Part shown: one piece after another, positions 53,300-61,379 of the stretch
Numbering within the stretch: position 1 is the first letter of the stretch
Layout of the letters: the number at the start of each line of letters is the position of its first letter
NCBI GenBank assembly: GCA_047833645.1
Contig: CP181259.1
Location: 1,736,001 to 1,800,000 of the forward strand
Length of the DNA stretch: 64,000 bases
Source: Pseudolactococcus sp041800635
GTDB lineage: Bacteria > Bacillota > Bacilli > Lactobacillales > Streptococcaceae
Reading direction: 5' to 3'
Program-made: the position numbers and the translations under genes
The notes under the pieces: model-generated
Databases searched by the model: none
Told to the model about the DNA's origin: nothing
Seen by the model: only the letters and a program-made list of their open reading frames with translations

Positions 53300-53378
53300 T
53301 TTTCAAAAAGGGACGCAAAAATAGACGATGACCGATTTCCGATTAACATCGGAAATCAGTCATCGTTTCTTTTTTAGA
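53300..53378 (+). repeat. Interspersed hairpin repeat, copy A
   Basis: Core hairpin 53,325-53,366: ACGATGAC, one mismatch, GATTTCCGAT, loop TAAC, and the complement, then TTTCTTTTTT. A diverged copy lies at 60,730-60,808; the similarity runs from TCAAAAAG through AAATAGACGATG to CATCGTTT. Confidence 0.6.
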
Positions 53379-53483
53379 GGACTTTTATCTCAAATTCCCT
53401 TCATATCATTTTTTTATTATCAAAAAAGTGGTATAATAACTTTATAAGAAATAACTTTGAAATACAAAAGTATAAAATAAACC

Positions 53484-53512
53484 TTGACAATAGGGGTTAA
53501 ATATGATAATAT
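53484..53512 (+). promoter_or_regulatory. Promoter of the surface cassette
   Basis: TTGACA, 17-bp spacer, TAATAT. Leader of about 115 nt. Confidence 0.7.
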
Positions 53513-53554
53513 ACACAGGGGTATAATCGCCACTGCGGTTTTATAGTGATGAGA

Positions 53555-53586
53555 AAGCTTATTTTCAGTTGTCTGAAAATAAGCTT
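53555..53586 (+). promoter_or_regulatory. 14-bp perfect hairpin in the surface-cassette leader
   Basis: AAGCTTATTTTCAG-TTGT-CTGAAAATAAGCTT, 50 nt before the first start codon, without a following T-run. Confidence 0.6.
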
Positions 53587-53635
53587 ATTTGCATTTCGGC
53601 CAGTAATTGTGACAGTCAGCTAAGAGGGGAAGAGG

Positions 53636-56551
53636 ATGAAAATGAAACATGACCAAAAAATAAATCGGTCGCTGAGTCAGCTAGCGCGTGGCATTATGAT
53701 TGTTGCCTTACTGATCAACTATTTACCCGTGGCGGGCTTGCCAGGCAGTCATGATGCGCAAGCAGTAACCACACCAGCAGCAGCGCCAGTGATTCAAAAG
53801 GATATCGACCACACCAGCCTCTATATTCAAAGTGGTAACGGCTATCAACGTGGGGTGCGCGAATACGTGACCGCAGCCAGTCTTGACGGTGGCGTTTTGA
53901 CCTATGCCTGGTTTATCAATACGACCGATAACTATCTGGACGGGACGGATAATGCGACATCAGGTACCTTTGGGGACAATGGTGAAGGTGATGGTAATAC
54001 GACCTACAAAGGCAGTTATGGGACACAATCAGCCTCAAGTAATATTTTGATGGCTAATTCACCGATAACAGCAGGGAAACACTATACCTATGTCGAAATC
54101 ACAAATACCACATTTGAAGGAGAAAGTAAGACAGTTCGGTCTAAACGTGCAATTTTAGATGTTAGAAGTGGGACTAAAGCGGATAAACCTAATATCAGTA
54201 GTGCAGGACAACTGTCAACGACCATTCCCGATGCTGTTGGTGCTATAACGGCGAGTGCTAAACTTAGAAAAGATTATGCACCAAATTATTGGGATGGCAC
54301 CATGTTTCCAATAAACACAGGACCCGCTAGTCAGTTTCATGTCTCACAAAACAATCCTAAGAATGGAACTTTTCAAGTGGAGTATGGACACTCTACTAAT
54401 CCAAAAGCAGTAGATACATTTGGTATTTCTAATCATTCCAAATATGCTGATTTTTCTACATTACCAGGAGCGATTTATGAATTAGCCTATGTTCATGAAG
54501 CGGGAAATGTTGATAATGTTGGGTATTCTGGTCATAAGCGGGAAGATTATGTAGCAGTTACACTAGCACCATCTAAGTTTAAAGCACAAGATTATTCAGA
54601 AGGTCAAGTATTACGTTATTGGGATAGCACATCGGGTATTACTGCACAAATGGCATCAGGTTCTGATCAATACATTTTTAATCATAATAATAGTAATACG
54701 TATAATGAGACAGCCTATCGACAAGAAATGGTGCAGAGTTATAATTTTGGGAAATATCCCTATGGAATTAGTGCAGGGGCACATAGCTCGACATATACAG
54801 AAACGAAGTCTGATCCAAATTTAAATTATGATTTATCAAGTTCTCGATATTCAACCGACTTTTTCTCAGATGCTATAAAAGCGATGTTATTTGGGAACAG
54901 CTTTACGAGTACAGCACCAAAAGATGCCAATGGTAATCCGACTGCGTCTGGTGTCCATGCCTTTGATTTGGCGCATGCATTTAATGCGAATGCCAGTGCC
55001 CTGATTGATACCAACAAAGTTAAAGCGGAGATTATTGCAAAAGGGACTAGTGTCCTTAGTAAATCAAGTGCCTATACTTATGGAGATGATAAAATCATGT
55101 CCTATGTCTCTAAGAGTTCACAAGTTAATCAAAACGAACATGGATTTCTGACGATTCCAGAGGGACAAGGGGCTATTGCCATTGCAACAACTTGTGTTGT
55201 AATTGATCCCGCAGCAGCGAACGGTGCCTATATTAGTGGCTTTTCAGTTAAGAAAATCACTAAACCGAACATCAGTCGAACCCAAGATTATAGTGGGGGT
55301 GCTTCTCTAACAGTCACCACCAAACCAGACTACGCCTATGCCTTAATCAACGTTTCTTACGGCTACAGTCAATTGATACCAAACATCCAAAACTACACCA
55401 GTGATGCGTCAGTTGACCCCAGCCTAGGCAAAGGCAATAACTGGTTCACGACATCAAATTCGAGCATTACTTTCAAAGGCTTGGCGTCCGGTGAAACCTA
55501 CCGCATCATCGCCATTCCCAAAGCTGCGATTCAGACTGAAACCAATTCAAACGTGACACCGCTTGATGTGCTAGACACCGATGCTTGGGTTGATACGACC
55601 ATCGGGATTCCAAAAGATCAAGGCCAAGTCTTGGCTGGTGCTTACAAGAGTGGGACAGAAATGAAGGGGCGCGTGATGTTGCGTCAAGCTAACCCCAATA
55701 ACTATTATGCCCTCTTAGCGGTTGATTCAAAGGGGCGTCCGATTACAGGAACCCCTGTCAAAGCTTGGGCAGCGCCAGATGCCAATGGTGAGTTGGAATT
55801 TGATGAGCTCGATCTATTAGCTAATGACAATAAATATGTCGTAATAACCAAACCACAAGCCTTCTTCAGTTTTGACTACGCGCAAGCGACTTACTCACCA
55901 ACAGAAGTTTATCGGTCTGGTGATGTCATTCCATCAGGCTTTGCGCTCAATGAGCCAGTCATGACAGCGACCACGGTAACCATCACCAATAAACTCGATT
56001 ATCAAGCTTTGAGCGTTAGCGAGCTGACACGAACCCCAGGTCAAGCGGGTAACGATACCCTAACCATTGTTAATTATACTGTCGCATCCAATTATACGGT
56101 TGTCATTCCGGCCACTTTGACGGTATCTGCACCAGCAGTTGATACGACTTTTGTAGGTGATGATAATAATGTATTTATCAATAGTAACTCAACGATTGAG
56201 GCTGACAAAAAAATTACGGTGACATTACCAACCCAAGACTTTGAGGCTGTCTTAGGCGCGACTTCAAAGATTAAGTTTAATGTCAGGACAGGTGCTAAGA
56301 TTGGTGATGCTGCTAGAGATGTTAAGATAACAACTGAATCTCTTACAACAGCGCTAACCTTGTTAGAACAAAGGAGTGCTGATATTGCATCCGTATCGAC
56401 TGAGGATGCTGTCGATGCCACGACTGGGACGGCTCGTCTGTCTGCACGTGTTGAGGCAAATATTACAGCGAATCAAGCAGCGAAAGCAAATGTTGCGGGG
56501 ACTCACACCGGTCCCATTACTTTCGCAGTTGGTTTAAATGATATCGTATAA
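53636..56551 (+). CDS. Large secreted surface protein with C-terminal YTxxIP module
   Basis: A 971-residue exported protein. The signal peptide runs from the basic MKMKHDQKINRS through a hydrophobic core to a cleavage site near HDAQA. Residues about 45-180 and 545-650 look like Ig/FN3-type beta domains. The C-terminal 170 residues form a module beginning ASNYTVVIPATL and ending AGTHTGPITFAV, which recurs in the two small genes downstream. No LPxTG, transmembrane tail or WxL motif, so surface retention may depend on partners. The centre (about 54,150-55,150) is visibly AT-richer than both flanks. I do not recognise the family; organisation recalls WxL/Csc clusters. Confidence 0.7.
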   Translation: MKMKHDQKINRSLSQLARGIMIVALLINYLPVAGLPGSHDAQAVTTPAAAPVIQKDIDHTSLYIQSGNGYQRGVREYVTAASLDGGVLTYAWFINTTDNYLDGTDNATSGTFGDNGEGDGNTTYKGSYGTQSASSNILMANSPITAGKHYTYVEITNTTFEGESKTVRSKRAILDVRSGTKADKPNISSAGQLSTTIPDAVGAITASAKLRKDYAPNYWDGTMFPINTGPASQFHVSQNNPKNGTFQVEYGHSTNPKAVDTFGISNHSKYADFSTLPGAIYELAYVHEAGNVDNVGYSGHKREDYVAVTLAPSKFKAQDYSEGQVLRYWDSTSGITAQMASGSDQYIFNHNNSNTYNETAYRQEMVQSYNFGKYPYGISAGAHSSTYTETKSDPNLNYDLSSSRYSTDFFSDAIKAMLFGNSFTSTAPKDANGNPTASGVHAFDLAHAFNANASALIDTNKVKAEIIAKGTSVLSKSSAYTYGDDKIMSYVSKSSQVNQNEHGFLTIPEGQGAIAIATTCVVIDPAAANGAYISGFSVKKITKPNISRTQDYSGGASLTVTTKPDYAYALINVSYGYSQLIPNIQNYTSDASVDPSLGKGNNWFTTSNSSITFKGLASGETYRIIAIPKAAIQTETNSNVTPLDVLDTDAWVDTTIGIPKDQGQVLAGAYKSGTEMKGRVMLRQANPNNYYALLAVDSKGRPITGTPVKAWAAPDANGELEFDELDLLANDNKYVVITKPQAFFSFDYAQATYSPTEVYRSGDVIPSGFALNEPVMTATTVTITNKLDYQALSVSELTRTPGQAGNDTLTIVNYTVASNYTVVIPATLTVSAPAVDTTFVGDDNNVFINSNSTIEADKKITVTLPTQDFEAVLGATSKIKFNVRTGAKIGDAARDVKITTESLTTALTLLEQRSADIASVSTEDAVDATTGTARLSARVEANITANQAAKANVAGTHTGPITFAVGLNDIV

Positions 56552-56573
56552 ACGCATAAGAAAGGATATGATG

Positions 56574-57119
56574 ATGACTAAAAAAACAATTAATCAGCCT
56601 AGCAGGTCTTGCTTTGGGCGTGACTTTACTTTCGACACCAGCTTTTGCGGATACGAATACACCTGCTGGCTGGGCAACAAACAACGGTAAAACAGATGTG
56701 ACGGTGACAGTCGGACCGAGCTATACGATCACAATCCCTGCATCATTTGGTTTTTCAGCCGCAACTGTTAATACGCCACAAACGGCTAACGTTTCAATCT
56801 CTAAAGACTCTCAGCTTAACACGGATGGTAGCCTAGCGGTTAGCCTGACTAGTACACTTGAAGCGACTAAGGCTTATAGCGGCAATACCTCTAGGATTCC
56901 CTTCACCCTTGCATATGGTCCGGCTAGTGGACAAACGGCCTATACTAGCGCTAGCAGTAATGTGACAATTCTTACCAAACAGGTGCGGAAATTGGTGCAG
57001 CATCGGCTGATTTGACAGAGGCTATCTCTGTGAATGTGCCTAGTCTTGCACCTGCAACTGTTGCTGGCGCACATACTGGTACAGTTGACTTCTCAGTGAC
57101 CTACACCCCAGGTAGCTAA
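56574..57119 (+). pseudogene. Small secreted YTxxIP-module protein, two frameshifts
   Basis: The start is ATG 56,574 (or 56,571) after AAAGGA. With one A removed from the A7 run at 56,580-56,586 the N-terminus becomes a signal peptide, MTKKQLISLAGLALGVTLL then STPAFA. The frame then runs well (SYTITIPASF...) until the AAA at about 56,985, where adding one A restores TGAEIGAASADLTEAISV and the ending AGAHTGTVDFSVTYTPGS with stop at 57,119. Restored length is about 180 residues. Module order matches the C-terminus of the 971-residue protein. Both changes lie in A runs: real decay, phase variation, or sequencing error. Confidence 0.7.
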
Positions 57120-57283
57120 CAAACCTCATGCAAATAGTAGAAAGGAGGGGCTTGCTTTGTTCAAACAAAAAAAGAGACAAAGTCGACTCTTCTCTTGTGT
57201 TTTGCTCATGGGGCTGATGTTGACGCACCCGGTGTTGAGTCTGGCTGCAACACACGATTTAACGCAGGATAGCCCAACATATA

Positions 57284-58483
57284 GGGCACCTCTAAAAACG
57301 TATGAAAAGAGGTATAATAGATTAAAAATAAGCTAACGAGGTATTGAAGATGAATTTATTTGGAGATAGCGACTATCTTGAAAAATTAAGTTTAAAAGGA
57401 GACCCTCTTGAGCGGCTAGAAAAAGTGGTTGATTTCGAGTGTTTTCGCCCAACTCTTAACCGGATTTTTAAGTATGATTTAAAAAACAAATCTCATGGTG
57501 GTAGACCGCCCTATGACCTTGTTTTAATGTTGAAAATTCTAATTTTACAACGCTTATACAATCTATCTGATGATGCAATGGAATATCAAATGATTGACCG
57601 GATTTCGTTTAGAAGATTCCTTAAGATTGATGACAAGGTACCAGACGCAAAGACTATCTGGAACTTTAGAAATCAGCTATCAAAATCTAATAGAGGAAAC
57701 TGGCTTTTTTCTGCCTTTCAAGAAAAACTTGAATCACAAGGGATGATCGCTCATAAAGGACAGATTGTTGATGCAACATTCATAGAGGCGCCTAAACAAC
57801 GTAATCCAAAAGACGAAAATGAATTGATTAAAGCAAATAGGGTACCAGTGAATTGGACGAAGAACAAAAGAGCACAGAAGGATACAGCTGCTCGCTGGAC
57901 AATTAAAGGTAATGAGAGACACTATGGCTACAAAAATCATATTGCTATAGATACCAAATCAAAATTCGTAAAGAATTATCAAACAACGCCTGCAAATGTG
58001 CATGATTCTCAAGTAATAGGCGTTCTTGTTGATCCCGATGAGATCACCTTAGCAGACTCAGCTTATCAAAATCAAGCAACACCTAAAGGTGCTGAACTTT
58101 TTACCTGTCTTAAAAACACACGTTGTAAATCTCTTAAGGCAGACGATAAAATGTTTAATAAAATCATTTCGAAAATACGTGTCCGTATTGAACATGTATT
58201 TGGCTTTGTTGAAAATTCAATGCATGGTTCTAGTTTACGTTCTATTGGATTCGATCGAGCTGTTTTAAATACTGACCTTACAAATCTGACTTATAACTTA
58301 TTGAAGTACGAACAAGTTAAACGTTTAAATCTCAAAACATGGAGGTAATCTGTCTAAAATAAGAATAAACAGTCAAGTGGCGTCTGTAACATAAAGAAAA
58401 ACATAGTAGACTATGCTTAGTTTTCTGTGTTTTTTTCTAATTTCATTTAGAGGTGAATTAATTGGTAGTTATTAGAGGTGCCC
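57284..58483 (+). mobile_element. IS5-family element, copy 2
   Basis: 1,200 bp bounded by inverted repeats GGGCACCTCTAA(A/T)AAC and flanked by TATA duplications (57,280-57,283 and 58,484-58,487). Intact, almost identical to copy 1, so both moved recently. Confidence 0.95.
57350..58348 (+). CDS. IS5-family transposase (copy 2)
   Basis: A 332-residue DDE transposase as in copy 1, with Lys in place of Asn in the KFVKNYQ segment and Lys in LLKYEQ. The catalytic Asp, Asp and Glu blocks are unchanged. Transcribed in the same direction as the gene it interrupts. Confidence 0.93.
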   Translation: MNLFGDSDYLEKLSLKGDPLERLEKVVDFECFRPTLNRIFKYDLKNKSHGGRPPYDLVLMLKILILQRLYNLSDDAMEYQMIDRISFRRFLKIDDKVPDAKTIWNFRNQLSKSNRGNWLFSAFQEKLESQGMIAHKGQIVDATFIEAPKQRNPKDENELIKANRVPVNWTKNKRAQKDTAARWTIKGNERHYGYKNHIAIDTKSKFVKNYQTTPANVHDSQVIGVLVDPDEITLADSAYQNQATPKGAELFTCLKNTRCKSLKADDKMFNKIISKIRVRIEHVFGFVENSMHGSSLRSIGFDRAVLNTDLTNLTYNLLKYEQVKRLNLKTWR

Positions 58484-58885
58484 TATACTGCACCTCTGGA
58501 AGTGATCGTGCCGTCGTCTTATACAATTACGATACCTCAAAAGCTGAGTTTTGACCACTTGGCGACTGAGAAACAGTATCTGACAGTGACGGTGGATGCG
58601 ACGCTTCAAGAGGATGAGCAAATTCAGCTGATGGCGGCGAATGCCACCCCTGATGGGCTAGTTTGCTTGACAAATGGCAGAGAGACTTTAAATGTAGCGC
58701 ATCGACGTGCTGCCGATGATAGTAAGATCACGGCATCTAACTCAGTTATCGACATGTTCAAGACGGGAAAAACGACGCACGTATCGGTGATGCAGGTAGT
58801 CGACTGGGACAGCATCACGACGGGCGGGGCTTTTAGGGGCAATTTCAGTTATTCGGTCAAGGTTGTGAAGGAAGGAGGCTAGGCC

Positions 58886-59446
58886 ATGAAAAAGAATGTG
58901 ATGCGTTTTCTGGTGCTGCTGGCAGCTTTTCTGATCGCGGGGCTGGCTTCGGCTGATACGCTGGACGAGGGGGATGCGAATAAGGTCGCCAACCTCGCGG
59001 TGGAGACGGTGGTGCCTGAGCAAGTGACGGTCACGGTCGTCATGACGGGCGGTAGTTTTAAGATCGGCGATGTGACCTACAAGGATCAAACGACGGTCGA
59101 GCTGCCCTATGCGAGTGACTTAGCGGTGTCGCCGGTGGATGCGCAGTTGACGAAAGCGGACTTAGACTTTGTCAATGTGACACCAGCCTATCATTTAGAG
59201 GCGAGTGTCTTGAAAGTGTCGAAAATCCGGACGGATGGGACGGTGACACTGACGTTTGAAAAGGCGCCAGTCCAGTCCAGCCTACCGCAGACAGGTGTGC
59301 CACAGCCAATCCAAGAAGGGCTAATAGCTCTTCTGCCTAATACGTCGGATAGCCAGGATGTCTGGCTTAGTTTCGTTGGTCTAACCCTCGTGCTAAGTTT
59401 GGCAACCCTGACGAGTTATCGCCGCCGCACAGGTCAAGAGAAGTGA
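58886..59446 (+). CDS. Small LPxT-anchored surface protein
   Basis: A 186-residue protein with a signal peptide ending near GLASA, a compact beta-rich domain, then two sorting-like motifs: LPQTG near residue 131 and LPNTS near residue 149. The second stands just before the hydrophobic segment (VWLSFVGLTLVLSLATL) and YRRR tail, so it has the correct geometry for sortase. Begins 3 bp after the preceding gene, so it was co-transcribed. Resembles CscD-like anchors of WxL clusters in size and position. No sortase gene in the window. Confidence 0.75.
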   Translation: MKKNVMRFLVLLAAFLIAGLASADTLDEGDANKVANLAVETVVPEQVTVTVVMTGGSFKIGDVTYKDQTTVELPYASDLAVSPVDAQLTKADLDFVNVTPAYHLEASVLKVSKIRTDGTVTLTFEKAPVQSSLPQTGVPQPIQEGLIALLPNTSDSQDVWLSFVGLTLVLSLATLTSYRRRTGQEK

Positions 59447-59453
59447 TCAAAGT

Positions 59454-59488
59454 AAAAATCTGTACGCATGGTTGTGGGCAGGTTTTTT
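59454..59488 (+). terminator. Terminator of the surface cassette
   Basis: AAAAATCTG / CAGGTTTTT with a 16-nt loop. Confidence 0.55.
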
Positions 59489-59672
59489 GCTGTCTAAGGC
59501 GAGTGGGGCGTTAGGGGGGATTTGCACTATTTTCAGAGAATGTAATTGATTTTCATTCATTTTACATTTTATTGTGAATATTATCGCTTTTTATGTTAAA
59601 ATAGGAGTGCATGGAGTTTGTCTTGACGCAAGTCAAGTATAGTTCCAAATAATAAAATTTAGAGGTGGACTC

Positions 59673-60431
59673 ATGTCACGTAAACCGATTATCGCTGGTA
59701 ACTGGAAAATGAATAAAACTTTGGATGAAGCACAAGCTTTCGCTGAAGCAGTTAAAGGAAAAGCACCTTCTGCTGACCTTGTGGATACTGTTATCGGTAG
59801 CCCAGCCTTGTTCCTTGCACCACTTGCTTACAACTTGAAAGATGATGTCATCCAATTGGCTGCTCAAAATGCATACTTTGAAAATGCTGGTGCATTCACT
59901 GGTGAAAACTCACCAGCAGCAATCGCTGACCTTGGTATCGAATACATCATCATCGGTCACTCTGAACGTCGTGAGTACTTCCACGAAACTGATGAAGACA
60001 TCAACAAAAAAGCAAAAGCAATCATCGCAAACGGCGTGACACCAATCATCTGTTGTGGTGAAACACTTGAAACTTACGAAGCTGGCAAAACAGGCGAATG
60101 GGTTGAAGGTCAAATCACTGCAGCTTTGAAAGACCTTACACCTGAACAAGTTTCTAACCTTGTCATCGCTTACGAACCAATCTGGGCGATTGGTACTGGT
60201 AAATCAGCTGATGCCAACACTGCTGATGAAACGTGTGGTGTTGTACGTGCAACAGTTGAAAAACTTTACGGTAAAGCCGTTTCTGAAGCCGTTCGTATCC
60301 AATACGGTGGTTCAGTTAAACCTGAAAACGTTGCAGAATACATGAGCAAAGAAAACGTTGATGGCGCCCTTGTTGGTGGTGCATCACTTGAAGCAGAAAG
60401 CTTCTTGGCCCTTTTGGACTTCGTTAAATAA
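59673..60431 (+). CDS. tpiA: Triosephosphate isomerase
   Basis: A 252-residue glycolytic enzyme with NWKMNKT (Lys), IIGHSERREYF (His) and the catalytic Glu in AYEPIWAIGTGKSA. The ATG follows AGAGGTGG. Codon use is strongly biased, as expected for high expression. The 226-bp leader contains TTAAAAT-type -10 sequence at about 59,596. Confidence 0.98.
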   Translation: MSRKPIIAGNWKMNKTLDEAQAFAEAVKGKAPSADLVDTVIGSPALFLAPLAYNLKDDVIQLAAQNAYFENAGAFTGENSPAAIADLGIEYIIIGHSERREYFHETDEDINKKAKAIIANGVTPIICCGETLETYEAGKTGEWVEGQITAALKDLTPEQVSNLVIAYEPIWAIGTGKSADANTADETCGVVRATVEKLYGKAVSEAVRIQYGGSVKPENVAEYMSKENVDGALVGGASLEAESFLALLDFVK

Positions 60432-60487
60432 GCCTTTTAAATGGTATCAAACAGCTAGGATGAAAGTCCTCAGCGACTAAGAGAGAA

Positions 60488-60536
60488 AAGCAGACCAGGC
60501 AATGAAATTAAAATTGCCCGTTTGCTTTTCTTTTTT
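60488..60536 (+). terminator. tpiA terminator
   Basis: Long imperfect stem AAAAGCAGACCAGGCAAT / ATTGCCCGTTTGCTTTT followed by T residues. Confidence 0.8.
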
Positions 60537-60540
60537 CGTA

Positions 60541-60720
60541 TTGTTTTACCAGAAAGCGTAGGAGTTCGTCCAAAACTCAACATTTGGTAAAGCATCATCG
60601 AATTTTGGAGTTCACACTAGATTTTTTAACCAATTTGGTAATGTTTCCCAGAAAGATTACCAAATTCACAAGAAACAACGATTTTTTGACCAATTTCGTA
60701 TTATCTCTTACAACATGATT
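60541..60720. repeat. Cluster of TTTGGTAA/TTACCAAA repeats
   Basis: Includes the 11-bp inverted repeat AATTTGGTAAT / ATTACCAAATT (60,632-60,666), a 21-nt direct repeat starting GATTTTTT(A/G)ACCAATTT (60,620 and 60,680) and single sites at 60,545 and 60,583. This fills the gap after tpiA; no gene seen. Confidence 0.55.
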
Positions 60721-60729
60721 ATCCTACTT

Positions 60730-60808
60730 TACAATGTATCAAAAAGTGATACAGAAATAGACGATGCCAATTCCATTTAACATTGAAGCGTGTTCATCGT
60801 TTATTTTT
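60730..60808 (+). repeat. Interspersed hairpin repeat, copy B (diverged)
   Basis: Shares AAATAGACGATG, a TTAACAT centre and CATCGTTT with copy A at 53,300; the inner stem is decayed. Confidence 0.5.
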
Positions 60809-60863
60809 GTGGATTTTGTCCCAGCATCTTTGTTAAGTGACCCCTATATAAGTGTTGAGAAAG

Positions 60864-60892
60864 CAAAAAAAATAAGCCACAAGGCTTATTTC
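60864..60892 (-). terminator. Terminator of the small membrane gene
   Basis: AATAAGCC / GGCTTATT with a T-run on the minus strand; the stop codon is inside the stem. Confidence 0.75.
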
Positions 60893-61176
60893 TTTATAAT
60901 CCGTAGGAAGGTTTTGATTGCTTTTTTTGAAACTTGTAACATCGTAAGGGATAATGCAATCGATAGTAGCACGCTCAGGAAACTTGACATAAATGCCGAA
61001 AGTGTGGCGCAACTTAAAATCATGAGGATTGAAAAAACAGCAATATTGAAGAAGAAGGCGATCTCGTTAAATCTTTCGGCCATCATCTTATCATCAGATG
61101 CCTTTTCTTCTCTGTAGTACTCGCGCGTAGGCGCTTGCCAGTAATTTAAATCCTCATCGTATTTAGGTGCTTCCAT
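60886..61176 (-). CDS. Small membrane protein, two helices
   Basis: A 96-residue protein with a charged N-terminal half (YWQAPTREYYREEKASDDKMM), two adjacent hydrophobic segments (about residues 40-80) and a Lys-rich end. GGGAGA before the ATG and a proper terminator support it. I do not recognise the family. Confidence 0.6.
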   Translation of the reverse strand: MEAPKYDEDLNYWQAPTREYYREEKASDDKMMAERFNEIAFFFNIAVFSILMILSCATLSAFMSSFLSVLLSIALSLTMLQVSKKAIKTFLRIIKK

Positions 61177-61364
61177 ACTGTCTCCCTTATCGTACTTCCT
61201 TATGATACCACGCTAAATCAGAATATGATTTTACAATTCAGTTAAAATATTACGGGTAGGTTACAATGTTGTGTTGTTTATAAAAATTCTGATTATTTAA
61301 AACGAATAGAATCCCTATTGCCATCAAATTCAATAAAAAAATGTCAGACGAAAAGGCCTTTTCT

Positions 61365-61373
61365 TGTTATAAT
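61365..61373 (+). promoter_or_regulatory. Extended -10 promoter of the U32 peptidase gene, leaderless arrangement
   Basis: TGTTATAAT, then six bases, then ATG at 61,380; same layout as yigZ. Confidence 0.6.
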
Positions 61374-61379
61374 AAAATC

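Larger units (their letters stand above)
57157..58882 (+). pseudogene. Small secreted YTxxIP-module protein interrupted by IS5 copy 2
   Basis: The left part starts at TTG 57,157 behind AAAGGAGG, with a signal peptide (MFKQKKRQSRLFSC..., LMLTHPVLSLAA). It is cut at codon 42 by IS5. The right part resumes at 58,484 (PTYTAPLEVIVPSSYTITIPQKL) and ends at 58,882 with GNFSYSVKVV. Removing the element and one TATA copy restores one frame of about 173 residues. A GTG in the IS end (58,478) can start the right part but without a signal peptide. Confidence 0.85.

Noticed and set aside
53636..56551. WxL-domain protein
   Set aside because: No W-x-L motif near the C-terminus; the C-terminal module has a different YTxxIP signature.
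60764..61117. 117-codon plus-strand frame opposite the small membrane gene
   Set aside because: The minus-strand frame has a ribosome site, membrane helices and terminator; the plus frame has none of these.
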